A program made the translations under genes and the position numbers. 64,000 bases of DNA. Origin: Citrobacter freundii ATCC 8090 = MTCC 1658 = NBRC 12681. Its GTDB lineage: Bacteria > Pseudomonadota > Gammaproteobacteria > Enterobacterales > Enterobacteriaceae. The notes beneath the pieces are model-generated. The model did not search any database, had not been told where the DNA came from, and saw nothing but the letters and a program-made list of their open reading frames with translations. The stretch lies in contig NZ_CP049015.1 of assembly GCF_011064845.1 (NCBI RefSeq), positions 1,302,001 to 1,366,000 on the forward strand, written 5' to 3'. The stretch's first letter is position 1. Every line of letters begins with the position of its first letter. This document shows, one piece after another, positions 35,556-45,271 of this stretch.

Positions 35556-35587
35556 GCACCGGTTTTTTTAAATCGGTGCTTTTTTTT
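35556..35587 (+). terminator. Terminator of ybbAP
   Basis: GCACCG (35556-35561) and CGGTGC (35574-35579) form the stem, and eight T follow directly. Confidence 0.87.
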
Positions 35588-35723
35588 ATCTATGTAGCAC
35601 AAAATGATAACTCATTGATATTTAACAGCACAGAACAATAAAAACCCGACAACACTAGTGTATTAATAAACGTTAATATTTGTATGCTGAATAATTGGCA
35701 GGCTATCTATCAAGGTACAAATA

Positions 35724-36857
35724 ATGACTATAAAAAAAACGGCGCTGGCGGTATCGATCGGCGCAGCAGTGGCATTAACGACTTTCGCCTCCCAGGCGGA
35801 AATCACGGTCCTGAAACAAGATCCGCAGGCGGGCAACCCGCTGAGCCGTCTTAATTTCACCGTCGGCGGGAGTATTCGTCCGCAGTTCCAGAATATGGCC
35901 GGTGACGATGGTAAGAATGGCTACAAACGTAATGGCTTCGACGGTGGAACGCGTTTCCGCTTCGCTGCTGACTACTATCTGTTTGATGACATCAGTTGGG
36001 TGAGCTATTACGAGCTGGGCGTTAACTTCCCGGCGATGTTCAACTGGGACAATCACTATGCTAACGGCGCCAACGATACTACGCGTCGTATGCTGTACAC
36101 CGGTCTGAAGAGCGCGACCTGGGGTACGCTGACCTTCGGTCAACAGAACAGCATTTACTATGATGTGGTGGGCGCGAAAACGGATATCTGGGACTACGAC
36201 ATGATCGGCCAGGCGCCAGGTAACGGTATCAATGGCGACTACGACGGTTCCTATCGTACACGTAAGTCACTGAAGTATAAAAATACGGTAGGCGATGTTG
36301 ATCTTTACGCGTCTTATCTGTTCAGCGATGACTACAACCCGAACAACGGTTTGCGCTACAAACGTAAAGGCGGCGGCTCCCTGGGTGTGGATTATCACAT
36401 CACCGATGACCTGACCTGGGGTACGGCGTGGAACTACACCCGCGCGGAAATGCGTGGCAACACCAGCAAAACCTACGATCAAAACATCGTCGGTACTGCG
36501 CTGAGCTGGAAACCGGACAACTGGACTTTCTCGCTGGGCGGCGGTTGGTATCAAAACTTCATGACAACCAAAAAAGTCTCTGTTAATGACTATTTTGCCG
36601 GTGACGCCTGGGGTCTGGAATACTTTGCGGGATATACCTTCCCGGTTGGCCAGTATGCGCTGAAATCCGTGCAGCCATACTTTATGGGCGATCGTATTGA
36701 ATACGTGAATGGCCGTAACTACCTGCGTACCGACAACGGTGTGGGTATCAGCTTCCAGCTGGATTACGGTTTCCGTGTGGATTACGAACACGTCTTCACC
36801 TCCAGCACCGACAATCTGGGCGACATGAACCTGGTGCGTCTGCGTTACGACTTCTAA
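35724..36857 (+). CDS. Outer-membrane porin, Gram-negative porin type
   Basis: A protein of 377 residues with a signal peptide (MTIKKTALAVSIGAAVALTT, cleavage near SQAEI). The remainder is beta-barrel-like, with alternating aromatic and polar strands and acidic loops, and ends in Phe (LVRLRYDF), the signal for Bam insertion. It has the look of the trimeric porin superfamily but lacks the close OmpC/OmpF/PhoE sequence features that I know, so the substrate is unknown. Salmonella has an exported protein gene at this place beside sfbABC. It has its own unit between the ybbP terminator and a REP cluster. Confidence 0.82.
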   Translation: MTIKKTALAVSIGAAVALTTFASQAEITVLKQDPQAGNPLSRLNFTVGGSIRPQFQNMAGDDGKNGYKRNGFDGGTRFRFAADYYLFDDISWVSYYELGVNFPAMFNWDNHYANGANDTTRRMLYTGLKSATWGTLTFGQQNSIYYDVVGAKTDIWDYDMIGQAPGNGINGDYDGSYRTRKSLKYKNTVGDVDLYASYLFSDDYNPNNGLRYKRKGGGSLGVDYHITDDLTWGTAWNYTRAEMRGNTSKTYDQNIVGTALSWKPDNWTFSLGGGWYQNFMTTKKVSVNDYFAGDAWGLEYFAGYTFPVGQYALKSVQPYFMGDRIEYVNGRNYLRTDNGVGISFQLDYGFRVDYEHVFTSSTDNLGDMNLVRLRYDF

Positions 36858-36870
36858 TCGAACGCCTGCC

Positions 36871-36964
36871 GCCCGATGCGCTTGCGCTTATCGGGCCTAC
36901 GAGAGCAGGGGGATCGCGTTATTTGTAGGCCGGATAAGGCACTTGTGCCGACATCCGGCTTTTT
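36871..36964. repeat. REP pair (BIME) after the porin gene
   Basis: Two REP-type palindromes lie in the porin-sfbA gap: GCCCGATGCG-CTTGCGCTTA-TCGGGC (36871-36896) and GCCGGATAAGG-N-CCGACATCCGGC (36929-36959). The second is followed by a five-T run and may end the porin transcript. Confidence 0.85.
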
Positions 36965-37028
36965 CATGCCTTCTCACATTTAAAAACACACTCTGCAACA
37001 TCATGAAATAATTTCAAGGACAGCAGGT

Positions 37029-37068
37029 TGTGATCTGTGTCATGTTAACAATCAGCCTGTTAACAGGC
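37029..37068 (+). promoter_or_regulatory. Candidate control sites upstream of sfbA
   Basis: TGTGA-N6-TCATG (37029-37044) is a weak CRP-like site. GCCTGTTAACAGGC (37055-37068) is a perfect 14-base palindrome. CGCCG-CAAGAA-CGGCG (37081-37096) could form a leader hairpin. No Fur or MetJ box is evident, though the sfb system was linked to iron in Salmonella. Confidence 0.4.
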
Positions 37069-37132
37069 CAACAAGAACAACGCCGCAAGAACGGCGTGAG
37101 ACATGACACCACAACGTTAAAATGGAGAGATT

Positions 37133-37963
37133 ATGGGATTGCGTCAGAGTTTACGCGTCGCGACCGGGGCGCTGTTACTGGCCTGTGGATTACAATTTGC
37201 TCATGCGAACAGTGATCCGCACACCATCGTATTTGGCGTCGCACCTGGGCCGTACGGCGATATGGTAAAACAAGCCATTGCCCCTACGCTGAAAGAGAAA
37301 GGCTATAAGGTAGTAGTACGCGAATTCAGCGACTACGTGCAGCCTAACATGGCGCTCTCCAATGGCAGCATCGATGCTAACCTGTTCCAGCATTCACTCT
37401 ACTTTGACAAATTCACCGCCGATAAAGGCCTGAAACTGAGCAAGCTGATTGTGGTCCCGACGGCCGGGATGGGTTTTTACTCACATAAAATCAAAAGCCT
37501 GGATGAATTGAAAAAAGGGGATGTGATCACGCTTTCCAACGATCCCACCAACCTGGCTCGCGGTCTGCGTTTCCTGCAGTCTATTGGCCTTATCACCATC
37601 AAAGATAACATCGATCCAACTAAAGCCTCCGAGCGCGATATTGCCAGCAACCCGAAAGGGCTGGTGTTTAAACCGCTGGAAGCGGCACAGCTGCCGCGTA
37701 CGCTGGACGGTGTGACCGGTGCGCTGGTCAACGGCAACTTTGCCGTAGCGGCAAAACTGGATCTCGCCAGCGCCATCAAGCAGGAACACCTGGACGAAAA
37801 TCTGAAAAATATCATCGCGGTACGCAGTGAAGATGCGGATAAACCATTTGCGAAAGATATTGTCGAGGCGGTGAAATCTCCGGCGTATCGTGCGGTGATC
37901 GACGATCCGCAAAATATCTACAGCGCCTTCCAGAAACCGGAATGGATGTCGGTAGCCCAATAA
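37133..37963 (+). CDS. sfbA: MetQ/NlpA-family substrate-binding lipoprotein SfbA
   Basis: A protein of 276 residues. The signal sequence contains LLLACGLQ, giving a possible lipobox LLAC with Cys18, although AHA-N a few residues later would also suit signal peptidase I. The mature part begins TIVFGVAPGPYGDMVKQAI, the typical MetQ start, followed by YVQPNMALSNGSIDANLFQH, which forms the pocket in MetQ proteins. The block of binding protein, ATPase with NIL domain and small permease matches MetQNI, but the position between ybbP and selU matches the Salmonella sfbABC operon. GGAGAG precedes the ATG. Confidence 0.87.
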   Translation: MGLRQSLRVATGALLLACGLQFAHANSDPHTIVFGVAPGPYGDMVKQAIAPTLKEKGYKVVVREFSDYVQPNMALSNGSIDANLFQHSLYFDKFTADKGLKLSKLIVVPTAGMGFYSHKIKSLDELKKGDVITLSNDPTNLARGLRFLQSIGLITIKDNIDPTKASERDIASNPKGLVFKPLEAAQLPRTLDGVTGALVNGNFAVAAKLDLASAIKQEHLDENLKNIIAVRSEDADKPFAKDIVEAVKSPAYRAVIDDPQNIYSAFQKPEWMSVAQ

Positions 37964-38026
37964 TCGCTGCGCACAAGGGTTAACAGGGGCAGCGATGACT
38001 GCCCTTTTCGCATTTCTGAGGTGGCT

Positions 38027-39043
38027 ATGATTGAGATTGAGAAAGTTTGCGTGGATTTTAGCGCAGGCCGTGGAGCATCAACCCGGGCGGTTGATGACGT
38101 TAGCTTGCGCATTGGCGCAGGTGAGATATTTGGCATTGTCGGGACCAGCGGCGCGGGAAAAAGTACGCTGCTGCGCACCCTGAACGCCTTAACGCGTCCG
38201 AGCCAGGGAAGCGTTAAGGTGAACGGCGTAGAAATTTCCGCACTGGAAGGCGCGCATCTACGTAAAGCCCGTCAGCGTATCGGGATGATTTTTCAACATT
38301 TTAATCTGATGCATACCCGTACCGTGGCGCAAAACGTCGCCTTTAGCCTGAAGGCTGCCGGATGGGAACGCAGTAAAATTGGCCCGCGCGTGAGCGAAAT
38401 TCTGTCGCTGGTGGGGCTGTCAGACAAGGCGAACCGCTTTCCGGTTCAGCTCAGCGGTGGGCAAAAGCAGCGTGTGGGTATTGCCCGCGCAATTGCCAAT
38501 CACCCGGATGTGCTGCTGTGTGATGAACCCACTTCCGCGCTGGATCTCGAAACCTCGGCCACGATTCTGGCGTTGCTTAAGCAGATCAACCAACAGTTGG
38601 GGATCACGATCGTGCTGATCACCCATGAGATGAACGTAATCAAATCGATTTGCGATCGCGTGGCGGTGATGTCCGGTGGCAAGGTGGTGGAGTCTGGTGA
38701 GGTGTTTGATGTTTTTGCTCACCCGCAGCACGCTTTCACTCAGCAACTGGTGTCGCATACCCTCAATCTGACGCTACCTGAGCGTCTGCGCCAGCATCTG
38801 CCCGGCCAGTTGCTGAAAATTCTTTTTATCGGCGATTCGGCAGAACAGCCGGTGTTGTCAGAAGTGGCGGTTAAATTTGGCGTGGCGGTGAACATTCTGC
38901 ACGGCAAAATTGAATATATCGGCGAACGTGCGCTGGGGATTCTGGTGGTGCAACTGACCGCGCCGCATAACCCTTCTGCGGTGGATGTCGCCGTGGAACA
39001 TATTCGTCAACGTACTGCACAGGTGGAGGTGATTCGTGGATGA
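38027..39043 (+). CDS. sfbB: MetN-like ABC ATPase SfbB with NIL domain
   Basis: A protein of 338 residues; I take the ATG at 38027 (MIEIEKVCVDF), with GAGG before it, instead of the GTG two codons upstream. Walker A is GTSGAGKST, the signature is LSGGQKQR and Walker B is [12 protein letters not shown]. Residues about 260-335 form the C-terminal NIL domain that in MetN senses methionine and stops transport. Its end overlaps sfbC by eight bases. Confidence 0.9.
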   Translation: MIEIEKVCVDFSAGRGASTRAVDDVSLRIGAGEIFGIVGTSGAGKSTLLRTLNALTRPSQGSVKVNGVEISALEGAHLRKARQRIGMIFQHFNLMHTRTVAQNVAFSLKAAGWERSKIGPRVSEILSLVGLSDKANRFPVQLSGGQKQRVGIARAIANHPDVLLCDEPTSALDLETSATILALLKQINQQLGITIVLITHEMNVIKSICDRVAVMSGGKVVESGEVFDVFAHPQHAFTQQLVSHTLNLTLPERLRQHLPGQLLKILFIGDSAEQPVLSEVAVKFGVAVNILHGKIEYIGERALGILVVQLTAPHNPSAVDVAVEHIRQRTAQVEVIRG

Positions 39044-39695
39044 TTTATTGCCTGATTTGACGCTGGCGTTTAATGAAACCTTCCAGATGCTGAGCATCTC
39101 TACGCTGTTGGCGATTATTGGCGGTCTGCCGCTCGGTTTTCTTATTTTCGTTACCGACCGGCATTTATTCTGGCAGAACCGTTTTGTGTATCTGCTCAGC
39201 TCCGTGCTGGTGAATATTATCCGCTCGGTGCCGTTTGTGATCCTGCTGGTTCTGTTGTTGCCGCTAACCCAGTTTTTGCTCGGCAATACCATTGGACCCA
39301 TCGCGGCATCGGTCCCACTTTCGGTAGCAGCAATTGCTTTCTATGCCCGTCTGGTTGATAGCGCGCTACGTGAAGTCGATAAAGGCATTATCGAGGCGGC
39401 GGAAGCGTTTGGCGCCAGCCCGATGCGCATCATCTGCACCGTTCTGTTACCGGAGGCGAGCGCGGGTCTGCTGCGTGGGCTGACGATAACGCTGGTGAGT
39501 CTGATCGGTTACTCCGCAATGGCCGGTATCGTTGGCGGCGGTGGAGTCGGCGACCTGGCGATTCGCTTTGGTTATTACCGCTACGAAACCCAGGTCATGA
39601 TCGTCACCGTGGTGGCGCTGATTATTCTGGTGCAGGTCGTTCAGGTGCTGGGCGACTGGTTGGCGAAACGCGCAGACAAGCGCGACAGACATTGA
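39036..39695 (+). CDS. sfbC: MetI-like ABC permease SfbC
   Basis: A protein of 219 residues with about five membrane helices and the EAAEAFGASPMRIICTVLLP coupling loop of importer permeases. A GTG start at 39036 is backed by GGAGGTGA. Its stop (39693-39695) abuts the stop of converging selU (39696-39698) with no base between, and no terminator is visible there, so the transcripts probably overlap. Confidence 0.9.
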   Translation: MDDLLPDLTLAFNETFQMLSISTLLAIIGGLPLGFLIFVTDRHLFWQNRFVYLLSSVLVNIIRSVPFVILLVLLLPLTQFLLGNTIGPIAASVPLSVAAIAFYARLVDSALREVDKGIIEAAEAFGASPMRIICTVLLPEASAGLLRGLTITLVSLIGYSAMAGIVGGGGVGDLAIRFGYYRYETQVMIVTVVALIILVQVVQVLGDWLAKRADKRDRH

Positions 39696-40790
39696 TTACT
39701 GTACGCTAAGCCAGTCAGCCACCTCCTGCCATGAGCCGCGAAAGACGATTTTCGCGGCTTTCTTTTCCAGCTGATAGCGATACATCGGGTCGTAATACTC
39801 GTTGAGCAACGGCACCAGCCAGCCCATATGCGCGTCGGTGCTGCCCGTTGCCTGCTGTTCGCGCAGAGCCACGTCGAGCAGGGTGGTCAGCTCGGCAAAA
39901 CGTTGCAAACCCAGACGACGGCGGATAGCAAACAGACCGTGGTGCAGATACTCGCTGTACTCCTGCCAGCCCTGACTCTCGCCATAAGCGTGAGTGAAAT
40001 CGTGGTGCATGCGCACAAAATACTCTTCGCGCAGTCGCTCCAGCCGTAGCTCAAAAGGATCGTCCACCACCGCAATAGCAGCCTGGCTCATGCGTTCGCG
40101 CAAACATTCGGGCAGATGATTAGCGCCGATCATGCGGCCTTCGTCTTCAAGTACCCACAGACGCAGATCCTGACGGCTGTCGGTTTTCAGCATTTCGACC
40201 GCCAGCAGGTTTTCAAAGCTTGCCTGGCTCAGCTGCGGCTCAACGGTGCGACCAAACGAGGAACCGCGATGGTGCGCCAGACCTTCGAGATCCACACCGT
40301 TTGGCTGCTGTTGCACTAGCTGCGTTTTACCGTTCCCGGTACAGCCGCCTATTAAGACGATCGGTTTTTGTACCAGCTCTTCAGTCAGTTGAATCGCCGC
40401 CTGACGCAATGCTTTATAACCGCCTTGTATTAGCGGGTAGTCAGTACCGGACTCGTGCAGCCATTGCTGCACAATGTGCGAACGCTGGCCGCCGCGCGCG
40501 CAGCATAAGTAGCCCGCAGGATTTTGACGACAGGCATTCAGCCAGGCCTTCATGCGTTGCTGGCGAGTCTCGCCACAGACCAGTTGATGGCCGAGCGCGA
40601 GGGCGGCCTCAGGCCCCTGACGTTTGTAACAGGTACCCACGGCAGCACGTTCGTCATCGTTCATTAAGGGAAGGTTTATTGCGCCCGGCATGGCGCCCTG
40701 CTGAAATTCGACGGGGGCGCGTACATCGATTAAAGGCGTACCAGCGAGCAGAATTGCGCGATAGTCCTGTACTGTTTGTGTGTCTTGCAT
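39696..40790 (-). CDS. selU: tRNA 2-selenouridine synthase SelU (MnmH, YbbB)
   Basis: A protein of 364 residues, as in E. coli. The N-terminal rhodanese domain holds [11 protein letters not shown] with the catalytic Cys near residue 97. The C-terminal P-loop domain starts at [14 protein letters not shown]. The enzyme geranylates 2-thiouridine at the wobble base of tRNA for Lys, Glu and Gln and replaces sulphur with selenium from selenophosphate. It is a single gene between the sfb block and the allantoin regulon. Confidence 0.95.
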   Translation of the reverse strand: MQDTQTVQDYRAILLAGTPLIDVRAPVEFQQGAMPGAINLPLMNDDERAAVGTCYKRQGPEAALALGHQLVCGETRQQRMKAWLNACRQNPAGYLCCARGGQRSHIVQQWLHESGTDYPLIQGGYKALRQAAIQLTEELVQKPIVLIGGCTGNGKTQLVQQQPNGVDLEGLAHHRGSSFGRTVEPQLSQASFENLLAVEMLKTDSRQDLRLWVLEDEGRMIGANHLPECLRERMSQAAIAVVDDPFELRLERLREEYFVRMHHDFTHAYGESQGWQEYSEYLHHGLFAIRRRLGLQRFAELTTLLDVALREQQATGSTDAHMGWLVPLLNEYYDPMYRYQLEKKAAKIVFRGSWQEVADWLSVQ

Positions 40791-40859
40791 AGTAAAAAAC
40801 GAAACCTCAAATCATCCTGCGTACCATTTTACGCGTCAAATGAGAGGATGACTTGATTT

Positions 40860-41786
40860 TCAATCGCGTGAGTTGTTGAAAATTGCTAAAAACCCGGCAA
40901 TTTCAGGCTTTCGCTGGGTAAACAGCGTCACGATATCTTCAACGGCCTTACCCGCGCCGAACTTATGCCAGGCAAGGCTTAAGGGGGAAGGAGGACGCAT
41001 AGTGGGGATGATATTGCTGACCAGATGCCCGCTATCCAGTAAAGGTTGGCATATCGGTTGCGGAACGAATCCAATGCCCACTCCTGCAAGATGCGCTGCG
41101 AGCTTGGTTTCCATGTCCGGTACGATGATCTCTTTTTGACCGGGAAGGCGCCACGCGACACGTTTGCTCAGCGTCCGCGCGCTGTCCTCAATGTTAATCG
41201 CCGGAAAACGGCGCAGTTGGGCTTCTGTTAATGGACCGCTCGCGTCTGCCAGCGGATGATCTGCTGACATAACAAATCGCCACTGAACAGAACCCAAAGG
41301 ATCGAGGGTAAAGGTGTTGGCCATCGGTTCCGTGCCGGTAACGCCGATAGCCAACGAGAATCCTTCATACAAGAGTGAATCCCACACGCCCATATAAATT
41401 TGCCGGGAAAAGTGAAACTGAGTAAAGGGATAGCGCGCGTTAAGCCAGGATAACAGACGAGCGACGGCTTCAGGGCTGTACAGTAGGTTGTTAACCACAA
41501 TATTCACCTGGCGCTCTACGCCGTCGTTCACTTGCTGCAATTCGCTGGGCATGCTGTCCAGCCAGGCGAGCCAGTCTTTTGCCTGTGAAAGAAGGTGAGA
41601 CCCTGCGGCGGTTAACGTCACGCTTCGGGTTGTACGAAAAAACAGCGCGACACCGGTGTTTTCTTCCAGAAGCTTAATACGATAGCTGATCGTGGCCGTG
41701 GTTTTACACAAGCGCTCCGCCGCCCTGGAGAAACTCCCCGTTTCGGCGACGCCGATAAAGGTACGCAGTGTTTCCGGGTCAAACAT
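40860..41786 (-). CDS. allS: LysR-type activator AllS
   Basis: A protein of 308 residues with an N-terminal helix-turn-helix ([20 protein letters not shown]) and a periplasmic-binding-like effector domain. In E. coli AllS activates the allDCE operon during anaerobic allantoin use. It is divergent from allA over a 227-base region that carries an AllR operator. The family match and the genetic position make the call firm. Confidence 0.94.
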   Translation of the reverse strand: MFDPETLRTFIGVAETGSFSRAAERLCKTTATISYRIKLLEENTGVALFFRTTRSVTLTAAGSHLLSQAKDWLAWLDSMPSELQQVNDGVERQVNIVVNNLLYSPEAVARLLSWLNARYPFTQFHFSRQIYMGVWDSLLYEGFSLAIGVTGTEPMANTFTLDPLGSVQWRFVMSADHPLADASGPLTEAQLRRFPAINIEDSARTLSKRVAWRLPGQKEIIVPDMETKLAAHLAGVGIGFVPQPICQPLLDSGHLVSNIIPTMRPPSPLSLAWHKFGAGKAVEDIVTLFTQRKPEIAGFLAIFNNSRD

Positions 41787-41892
41787 CGTCAGCTACTCCC
41801 TTAATGATCTTCTACAAGCATGATTTCTTTTTCTCTGATTTATAAGTATTTTTGCATAATGGCCTTGTTCAAATTGTGGTCTAAATCTAGTT

Positions 41893-41909
41893 TTGGAAAA
41901 TTTTTCCAA
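41893..41909. promoter_or_regulatory. AllR operator between allS and allA
   Basis: TTGGAAAATTTTTCCAA is a 17-base palindrome (8-base arms and a central T). It recurs base for base before gcl and matches the AllR sites known from E. coli. Confidence 0.88.
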
Positions 41910-42013
41910 TTTTTGTGTTGATGTTAAATCACGAAGGTTTTAGATTGCATGGTATTGAAGCCGCTATGTGTTCTGGTCGCGGTTCAACGGAATTCAGTTA
42001 CAAGGAAATAATG

Positions 42014-42496
42014 ATGAAACTTGAGGTCTTACCGTTAAATCAGCACACGTTCAGCGCCTATGGTGATGTCATTGAGACGCATAAACGTGATTTTTTTCAT
42101 ATCAATGATGGGCTTGTTGAGCGTTATCACGATCTGGCCAATGTGGAGATCCTTAATCAGGATCGCACCCTCATCAGTATCAATCGCGCGCAACCGGCAG
42201 CAATGCCAATTGTTGTGCATGAGCTGGAGCGCCACCCGTTAGGCACCCAGGCATTTATGCCAATGAATGGCGAAGCGTTTGTGGTGATTGTCGCACTCGG
42301 TGAGGACAAACCTGACCTTTCCACCTTAAAAGCCTTTATCACCAATGGCCAACAAGGCGTGAATTATCATCGAAATGTCTGGCATCACCCGCTGTTTGCC
42401 TGGCAAACCGTCACCGATTTTCTGACGGTCGATCGCGGTGGCAGCGATAATTGTGATGTTGAAAGTATCCCGACGCATGAGCTCTGTTTTGCGTGA
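42014..42496 (+). CDS. allA: Ureidoglycolate lyase AllA
   Basis: A protein of 160 residues, as in E. coli, from the second of two adjacent ATG codons ([20 protein letters not shown]). The cupin-like fold includes [16 protein letters not shown], with the His residues of the metal/active site. It releases urea from ureidoglycolate and forms glyoxylate. AAGGA lies before the start. It is the first structural gene of the rightward branch under AllR. Confidence 0.95.
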   Translation: MKLEVLPLNQHTFSAYGDVIETHKRDFFHINDGLVERYHDLANVEILNQDRTLISINRAQPAAMPIVVHELERHPLGTQAFMPMNGEAFVVIVALGEDKPDLSTLKAFITNGQQGVNYHRNVWHHPLFAWQTVTDFLTVDRGGSDNCDVESIPTHELCFA

Positions 42497-42571
42497 CGCT
42501 TTCGGCCTTCTTGCTTAATATGCGCATATTGTTCATTGTTTATGCTCATATTTTGGGCCGGAGTAAACGTA

Positions 42572-43393
42572 GTGGAGACGGAAGTAAGACGGCGCGGCAG
42601 GCCTGGACAGGCGGAGCCGGTTGCGCAGAAAGGCGCTCAGGCGCTTGAGAGAGGCATTGCGATTTTGCAGTACCTCGAAAGAAGTGGAGGCAGTTCGTCA
42701 GTGAGCGATATTTCCGCCAGTCTGGATTTGCCGCTCTCTACGACCTTTCGCTTGTTGAAGGTTTTACAGGGTGCTGATTTTGTCTATCAGGACAGCCAGT
42801 TAGGCTGGTGGCACATCGGTTTAGGCGTATTTAACGTGGGCTCCGCGTATATTCATAATCGCGACGTCCTGTCGGTAGCCGGACCGTTTATGCACCGATT
42901 AATGCTGCTGTCAGGCGAAACGGTTAATGTCGCGATTCGCAATGGCACCGAAGCGGTGTTGATTGGTCAGAAGGAGTGCAAATCGATGGTCAGAATGTGC
43001 GCACCTTTAGGCAGTCGTATGCCGTTACATGCTTCCGGTGCGGGAAAAGCGCTGCTTTATCCGTTGATGGAAGAAGAGTTAATGGACATCGTCGTGAAAA
43101 CGGGGTTACAGCAGTTTACGCCGAACACGTTGGTGGATTTTCCTACTCTGCTGCGCAATCTGGAACTGGCGCGTGACAATGGTTATATCGTCGATCACGA
43201 AGAGCATGTTATTGGTTTGAATTGCATCGCATCAGCTATCTATGACGATGCAGGCAGTGTCGTTGCTGCCATCTCTATTTCGGGGCCCGCATCCAGACTG
43301 ACAGAAGATCGTTTTATCAGTCAGGGGGAGCTGGTACGGGATACTGCACGAGATATCAGTACGGCGCTGGGTTTAAAAGCCCCCGTAGCTTAA
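42572..43393 (+). CDS. allR: IclR-type allantoin regulon repressor AllR
   Basis: A protein of 273 residues from the GTG at 42572, with GGAG upstream, giving [16 protein letters not shown], as in E. coli AllR (271). The IclR helix-turn-helix is near [20 protein letters not shown]; the effector domain has [11 protein letters not shown] and [10 protein letters not shown]. Glyoxylate releases it from the operators before allA/allS and gcl. A terminator follows at once. Confidence 0.95.
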   Translation: METEVRRRGRPGQAEPVAQKGAQALERGIAILQYLERSGGSSSVSDISASLDLPLSTTFRLLKVLQGADFVYQDSQLGWWHIGLGVFNVGSAYIHNRDVLSVAGPFMHRLMLLSGETVNVAIRNGTEAVLIGQKECKSMVRMCAPLGSRMPLHASGAGKALLYPLMEEELMDIVVKTGLQQFTPNTLVDFPTLLRNLELARDNGYIVDHEEHVIGLNCIASAIYDDAGSVVAAISISGPASRLTEDRFISQGELVRDTARDISTALGLKAPVA

Positions 43394-43400
43394 GTCGCAA

Positions 43401-43426
43401 CCCGCTCAGAGGAGCGGGACTTTTTT
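43401..43426 (+). terminator. Terminator after allR
   Basis: CCCGCTC-AGAG-GAGCGGG with a six-T run two bases later; it isolates allR from the gcl operon. Confidence 0.87.
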
Positions 43427-43440
43427 GGATTTTTTCAAAG

Positions 43441-43457
43441 TTGGAAAATTTTTCCAA
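43441..43457. promoter_or_regulatory. AllR operator before gcl
   Basis: The same 17-mer, TTGGAAAATTTTTCCAA, as at 41,893. It lies 21 bases before the gcl start, so bound AllR would block the gcl-hyi-glxR transcript. Confidence 0.88.
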
Positions 43458-43477
43458 TAAATAGAGGTAGAAAGAAA

Positions 43478-45259
43478 ATGGCAAAAATGAGAGCCGTTGA
43501 CGCGGCAATGTATGTGCTGGAAAAAGAAGGCATCACCACCGCATTTGGGGTTCCGGGGGCGGCAATTAACCCGTTCTATTCCGCAATGCGTAAGCACGGA
43601 GGCATCCGTCACATTCTGGCTCGTCACGTTGAAGGCGCTTCCCATATGGCGGAAGGCTATACGCGTGCGACGGCAGGAAACATTGGCGTCTGCCTTGGCA
43701 CCTCTGGCCCGGCAGGCACTGACATGATCACTGCGCTGTATTCCGCTTCTGCCGATTCTATTCCTATTTTATGCATCACCGGCCAGGCGCCTCGCGCTCG
43801 CCTGCATAAGGAAGATTTTCAGGCTGTTGATATTGAATCTATTGCCAAACCGGTCAGTAAAATGGCGGTAACGGTGCGTGAAGCCGCGCTGCTTCCCCGG
43901 GTTTTGCAGCAGGCATTTCATGTCATGCGCTCTGGTCGTCCTGGTCCGGTATTGATCGATTTGCCTTTTGATATTCAGGTTGAAGAAATCGAATTCGATC
44001 CAGACATGTATGAACCGCTGCCCGTCTACAAGCCTGCGGCCAGCCGCAAACAGATTGAGAAAGCGCTGGAGATGCTGATTCAGGCTGAGCGCCCGGTCAT
44101 CGTGGCTGGGGGCGGGGTGATTAATGCTGATGCCAGCGAACTGCTGCAACGCTTTGCTGAATTAACCCACGTACCGGTAATTCCTACGCTGATGGGCTGG
44201 GGATGCATCCCGGACGATCATGAGTTAATGGCCGGAATGGTGGGGTTGCAAACGGCGCATCGTTACGGCAACGCCACGCTGCTGGCCTCCGATATGGTGT
44301 TCGGTATTGGTAACCGTTTTGCTAACCGACACACCGGCTCCGTCGCGAAATATACCGAAGGTCGCAAGATCATTCACATCGATATTGAGCCGACGCAAAT
44401 TGGCCGCGTCCTGTGTCCGGATTTAGGTATCGTTTCGGATGCCAAAGCCGCGCTGACTTTGTTGATTGACGTTGCTCTGGAGATGCAAAAAGCCGGCCGT
44501 TTACCTTGCCGGAATACCTGGGTTGATGAATGTCAGCAGCGTAAGCGGACGCTCCTGCGTAAAACCCACTTCGACAATGTCCCGGTTAAACCGCAGCGTG
44601 TGTATGAAGAGATGAATAAAGCCTTTGGCCGTGATGTCTGCTACGTCACGACTATTGGCTTATCGCAAATTGCCGCCGCGCAAATGCTGCACGTATTTAA
44701 AGATCGTCACTGGATCAACTGTGGTCAGGCAGGCCCACTGGGCTGGACGCTGCCGGCGGCATTAGGGGTTTGTGTGGCCGATCCGGCGCGTAATGTTGTT
44801 GGGATTTCCGGTGATTTTGACTTCCAGTTTCTGATCGAAGAGTTGGCGGTGGGCGCGCAGTTCAACATTCCTTACATCCATGTACTGGTCAACAACGCCT
44901 ATCTCGGCCTGATTCGCCAGTCGCAACGCGCTTTTGATATGGATTACTGCGTCCAACTGGCGTTCGAAAACATTAACTCCAGCGAAGTAAACGGCTATGG
45001 CGTCGATCACGTCAAAGTGGCAGAAGGACTCGGCTGTAAAGCCATCCGCGTATTTAAACCTGAAGATCTTGCTCCGGCTTTTGAACAAGCCAAAGCACTG
45101 ATGGCGCAGTACCGCGTGCCGGTTGTGGTCGAAGTGATCCTTGAGCGCGTGACCAACATCTCTATGGGCAGCGAGCTGGATAATGTCACCGAGTTTGAAG
45201 AGATTGCCGACGGTGCGATGGATGCGCCAACCGAAACCTGTTTTATGAAATACGAATAG
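43478..45259 (+). CDS. gcl: Glyoxylate carboligase Gcl
   Basis: A protein of 593 residues of the thiamine-diphosphate enzyme family. The N-terminal domain has [11 protein letters not shown], where most family members have a catalytic Glu; in Gcl this is Val, as seen. The C-terminal ThDP site includes [12 protein letters not shown] and [10 protein letters not shown], of the GDG-N type. It joins two glyoxylate to tartronate semialdehyde and CO2. AGGTAGAAAG precedes the ATG. Confidence 0.96.
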   Translation: MAKMRAVDAAMYVLEKEGITTAFGVPGAAINPFYSAMRKHGGIRHILARHVEGASHMAEGYTRATAGNIGVCLGTSGPAGTDMITALYSASADSIPILCITGQAPRARLHKEDFQAVDIESIAKPVSKMAVTVREAALLPRVLQQAFHVMRSGRPGPVLIDLPFDIQVEEIEFDPDMYEPLPVYKPAASRKQIEKALEMLIQAERPVIVAGGGVINADASELLQRFAELTHVPVIPTLMGWGCIPDDHELMAGMVGLQTAHRYGNATLLASDMVFGIGNRFANRHTGSVAKYTEGRKIIHIDIEPTQIGRVLCPDLGIVSDAKAALTLLIDVALEMQKAGRLPCRNTWVDECQQRKRTLLRKTHFDNVPVKPQRVYEEMNKAFGRDVCYVTTIGLSQIAAAQMLHVFKDRHWINCGQAGPLGWTLPAALGVCVADPARNVVGISGDFDFQFLIEELAVGAQFNIPYIHVLVNNAYLGLIRQSQRAFDMDYCVQLAFENINSSEVNGYGVDHVKVAEGLGCKAIRVFKPEDLAPAFEQAKALMAQYRVPVVVEVILERVTNISMGSELDNVTEFEEIADGAMDAPTETCFMKYE

Positions 45260-45271
45260 AAGGGGTGACAG

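Noticed and set aside
37021..37132. Fur or MetJ box upstream of sfbA
   Set aside because: Neither GATAATGATAATCATTATC-like nor AGACGTCT-like repeats are present in readable form.
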